Notes under the pieces: model-generated | What the model was told of the DNA's origin: nothing | Database searches by the model: none | The model's input: the letters and a program-made list of their open reading frames with translations, nothing else | Translations under genes and position numbers: made by a program | In this document: positions 5,425 to 6,485 of the stretch, piece by piece | How positions within the stretch are numbered: the stretch's first letter is position 1 | How the letters are laid out: every line of letters begins with the position of its first letter | Assembly: GCA_045531495.1 (NCBI GenBank) | Contig: JAZSED010000089.1 | Span: forward strand, 1 to 6,485 | Source: URNF01 sp045531495 | Lineage (GTDB): Bacteria > Bacillota > Clostridia > Oscillospirales > Acutalibacteraceae | Length of the DNA stretch: 6,485 bases | Reading direction: 5' to 3'

Positions 5425-5474
5425 GCCTTCTCCTTGAGGAGAAGGGGGACCGCGTTAGCGGTGGATGAGGTGTT
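5425..5474 (+). repeat. Solo family 2 module at the 3' end of the lipoprotein gene
   Basis: CCTTCTCCT-TG-AGGAGAAGG (5426-5445, 9-bp stem), hairpin ACCGC-GTTA-GCGGT (5449-5462) and tail GGATGAGGTGTT (5463-5474). It lies 27 bases from the right module of element B, in opposite orientation. Its last base forms part of the lipoprotein stop codon, so it begins exactly where that reading frame ends. With no T-run it is not a standard terminator, though the stems could still shield the 3' end of the message. Confidence 0.85.
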
Positions 5475-6127
5475 TACGGCATTTTACTTACAAGTATGGC
5501 AAACGGGGGATTGTACGTGTTCTCCACAGTTGGGTCTGCCGCTTGCACCACAACCGGCCGAGCGGTGGTAGCCACCGTCGTTTTGTTTTGCACAGTAGTG
5601 GGCGGTTTGGTGGTTGTCGGCACGGTGGTGGGTGCCGAGGTGGGTTTTATGGGCGTGGCTTCTTTAGAAGTGGTGACAATGGTCACAGCGTCGGTAGTGG
5701 TTGCGGCGGCTTTCTCACGTTGGAAGGTGATGGTCGCCTTTTCATCGTATGAATAGGTGGTGACCTTATCCCCGTCCACCGTGGTAATATCCTTCATCAG
5801 ATTGGTTTTGCCGCTCGGATAGGTGGCGGTGGTATACAGATATTTGCCGTCAAAGGAATAGGTAAAGGTGTATTCTACCACACCCTTTACGGTTTTCACC
5901 CCTGTGCCGTCCGCGTTATAGGTGAACAAAATATCCTCGTCCGCCCACACAATGTTTTCCTTTGCCCACTCAATGTCCTTGCCGTTGTCGGGGACGTAAT
6001 CCACCAACCGCCAGGTACCGATAAGCAACGGTGAATTTTCGGAAAAATCGGTTTCGGGCATTTTCGCGCAGCCCGCCAATAACAGCACACACAACAGTGC
6101 GCAGAAAGTTACTTTTAAAAATTTCAT
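5474..6127 (-). CDS. Lipoprotein with lipocalin-like domain and Thr/Pro-rich tail
   Basis: A 217-residue protein with a lipoprotein signal (MKFLKVTFCALLCVLLLAGC) and lipobox LAGC (17-20), so it should be lipidated at Cys20 and anchored to the outer face of the membrane. Residues 36-136 (IGTWRLVDYV, FTYNADGTG, YTFTYSFDGKYLYTT, ATITFQRE) look like the small beta-barrel lipocalin-like or DUF5640-type domains common in clostridial lipoproteins. Residues 140-193 are a low-complexity Thr/Pro/Ala linker. The end (NTYNPPFAILVSKMP) resembles nothing I know. The start at 6127 is chosen for its signal peptide and the GAGG upstream; a longer frame to 6283 overlaps the previous gene. The gene follows the multidrug-export family gene by eight bases. 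The stop coincides with a repeat module, so the original C-terminus may have been changed. Function is unknown. Confidence 0.85.
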   Translation of the reverse strand: MKFLKVTFCALLCVLLLAGCAKMPETDFSENSPLLIGTWRLVDYVPDNGKDIEWAKENIVWADEDILFTYNADGTGVKTVKGVVEYTFTYSFDGKYLYTTATYPSGKTNLMKDITTVDGDKVTTYSYDEKATITFQREKAAATTTDAVTIVTTSKEATPIKPTSAPTTVPTTTKPPTTVQNKTTVATTARPVVVQAADPTVENTYNPPFAILVSKMP

Positions 6128-6135
6128 AGTACGCC

Positions 6136-6485
6136 TCACGAAAACAGTGCGCCTGCCGCGCCAAACACGCCTGCGCTGGCAAGACCCATAATCACACCGG
6201 CGGTTAAGACACCGAGCATCACAGCGGCAGTGCTTTTTTTGAAATCCATATCCAAGAGAGACGCCGCTAAGGTGCCTGTCCACGCACCCGTGCCGGGCAA
6301 GGGGATGGCAACAAACAACATCAAAGCCCAGAAAAGACCGCGGCCGGCTTTTTCTTGCAGTTTTTTTCCGCCCTTGTGTCCTTTTTCAAGACAGAAGACA
6401 AAGAATTTACCGATATACTTTTTGTCTTTGCCCCATTCCAGCACCTTGCGTGCGAACAGGAAAATAAAGGGGACAGGCAGCATAT
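6136..6485 (-). CDS. Small multidrug-export family membrane protein (COG2426-like), N-terminus off window
   Basis: The frame is open through the right edge, so the first residues are missing; the Met at 6483 is probably internal, since family members have a similar LPVPFIFLF stretch following an N-terminal membrane helix. Recognisable parts are LPVPFIFLFARK, a basic loop (EKGHKGGKKLQEKAGRG), AIPLPGTGAWTGTLAASLLD and a Gly/Ala-rich final helix (VMLGVLTAGVIMGLASAGVFG). These fit the putative small multidrug export protein family (Sm_multidrug_ex), integral membrane proteins of about 150-170 residues. The export function is only a family label with little experimental support. It is followed after eight bases by the lipoprotein gene, suggesting one transcript. 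Confidence 0.85.
   Translation of the reverse strand, partial: MLPVPFIFLFARKVLEWGKDKKYIGKFFVFCLEKGHKGGKKLQEKAGRGLFWALMLFVAIPLPGTGAWTGTLAASLLDMDFKKSTAAVMLGVLTAGVIMGLASAGVFGAAGALFS

Noticed and set aside
4909..5474. CRISPR array
   Set aside because: The repeats are few, inverted relative to each other, unevenly spaced and enclose a gene; there are no regular spacers or cas genes.
5425..5474. Intrinsic terminator after the lipoprotein gene
   Set aside because: Strong stems are present but no T-run follows on the minus strand, and the same module occurs elsewhere as a repeat, so it is listed as a repeat.
6128..6283. N-terminal extension of the lipoprotein (52 residues)
   Set aside because: It overlaps the upstream membrane-protein gene, is rich in Cys/Arg out-of-frame residues, and would bury the lipoprotein signal peptide.

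Overview
The window reads as chromosomal DNA from a low-to-mid GC Firmicute, most likely an uncultured gut-type Clostridia (Oscillospirales-like). This is inferred from the gene content, the strong purine-rich ribosome binding sites and the style of the interspersed repeats; no rRNA or other direct taxonomic marker is present. All genes lie on the minus strand, so transcription runs from high to low coordinates.

In transcription order the window holds: the 3' part of a small multidrug-export family membrane protein (runs off the right edge); a 217-residue lipoprotein with a lipocalin-like domain and a Thr/Pro-rich tail; a cluster of palindromic repeat modules; an intact DUF559 (Vsr-like, PD-(D/E)xK) nuclease gene enclosed by those modules; a MATE transporter; an AroK-type shikimate kinase homologue; a second repeat-bounded element of a different repeat family, carrying a decayed DUF559 gene; an S11 D-Ala-D-Ala carboxypeptidase-like membrane protein that lacks its catalytic residues; rsmA (ksgA); and the 5' part of an SGNH/CE2-like esterase gene that appears internally deleted. 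Housekeeping genes are tightly packed (4-base overlap for the S11 homologue and rsmA, 4-base gap from rsmA to the esterase, 7-base gap from MATE to aroK), so they probably form short operons interrupted by the two repeat elements.

The most interesting structure is the pair of elements at about 2498-2948 and 4909-5397. Each is one DUF559 gene between inverted terminal modules. Each module has an outer near-perfect palindrome, a second hairpin whose sequence varies while its pairing is largely kept, and a conserved inner tail. The tail supplies the Shine-Dalgarno sequence at the 5' end of the nuclease gene and encodes its C-terminal residues at the 3' end. The two elements use different palindrome and tail sequences but the same architecture, which suggests co-evolved nuclease/terminus pairs, conceptually like REP/RAYT systems but with a Vsr-like nuclease. 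The 2498-2948 copy has lost its start codon (ACG where the other copy has ATG) and has a one-base deletion; the 4909-5397 copy is intact.

Other points to check are the triple loss of active-site motifs in the S11 protein, an Arg-to-Ala change and a GGS motif in the shikimate kinase homologue, and the apparent loss of the GDS block in the esterase.
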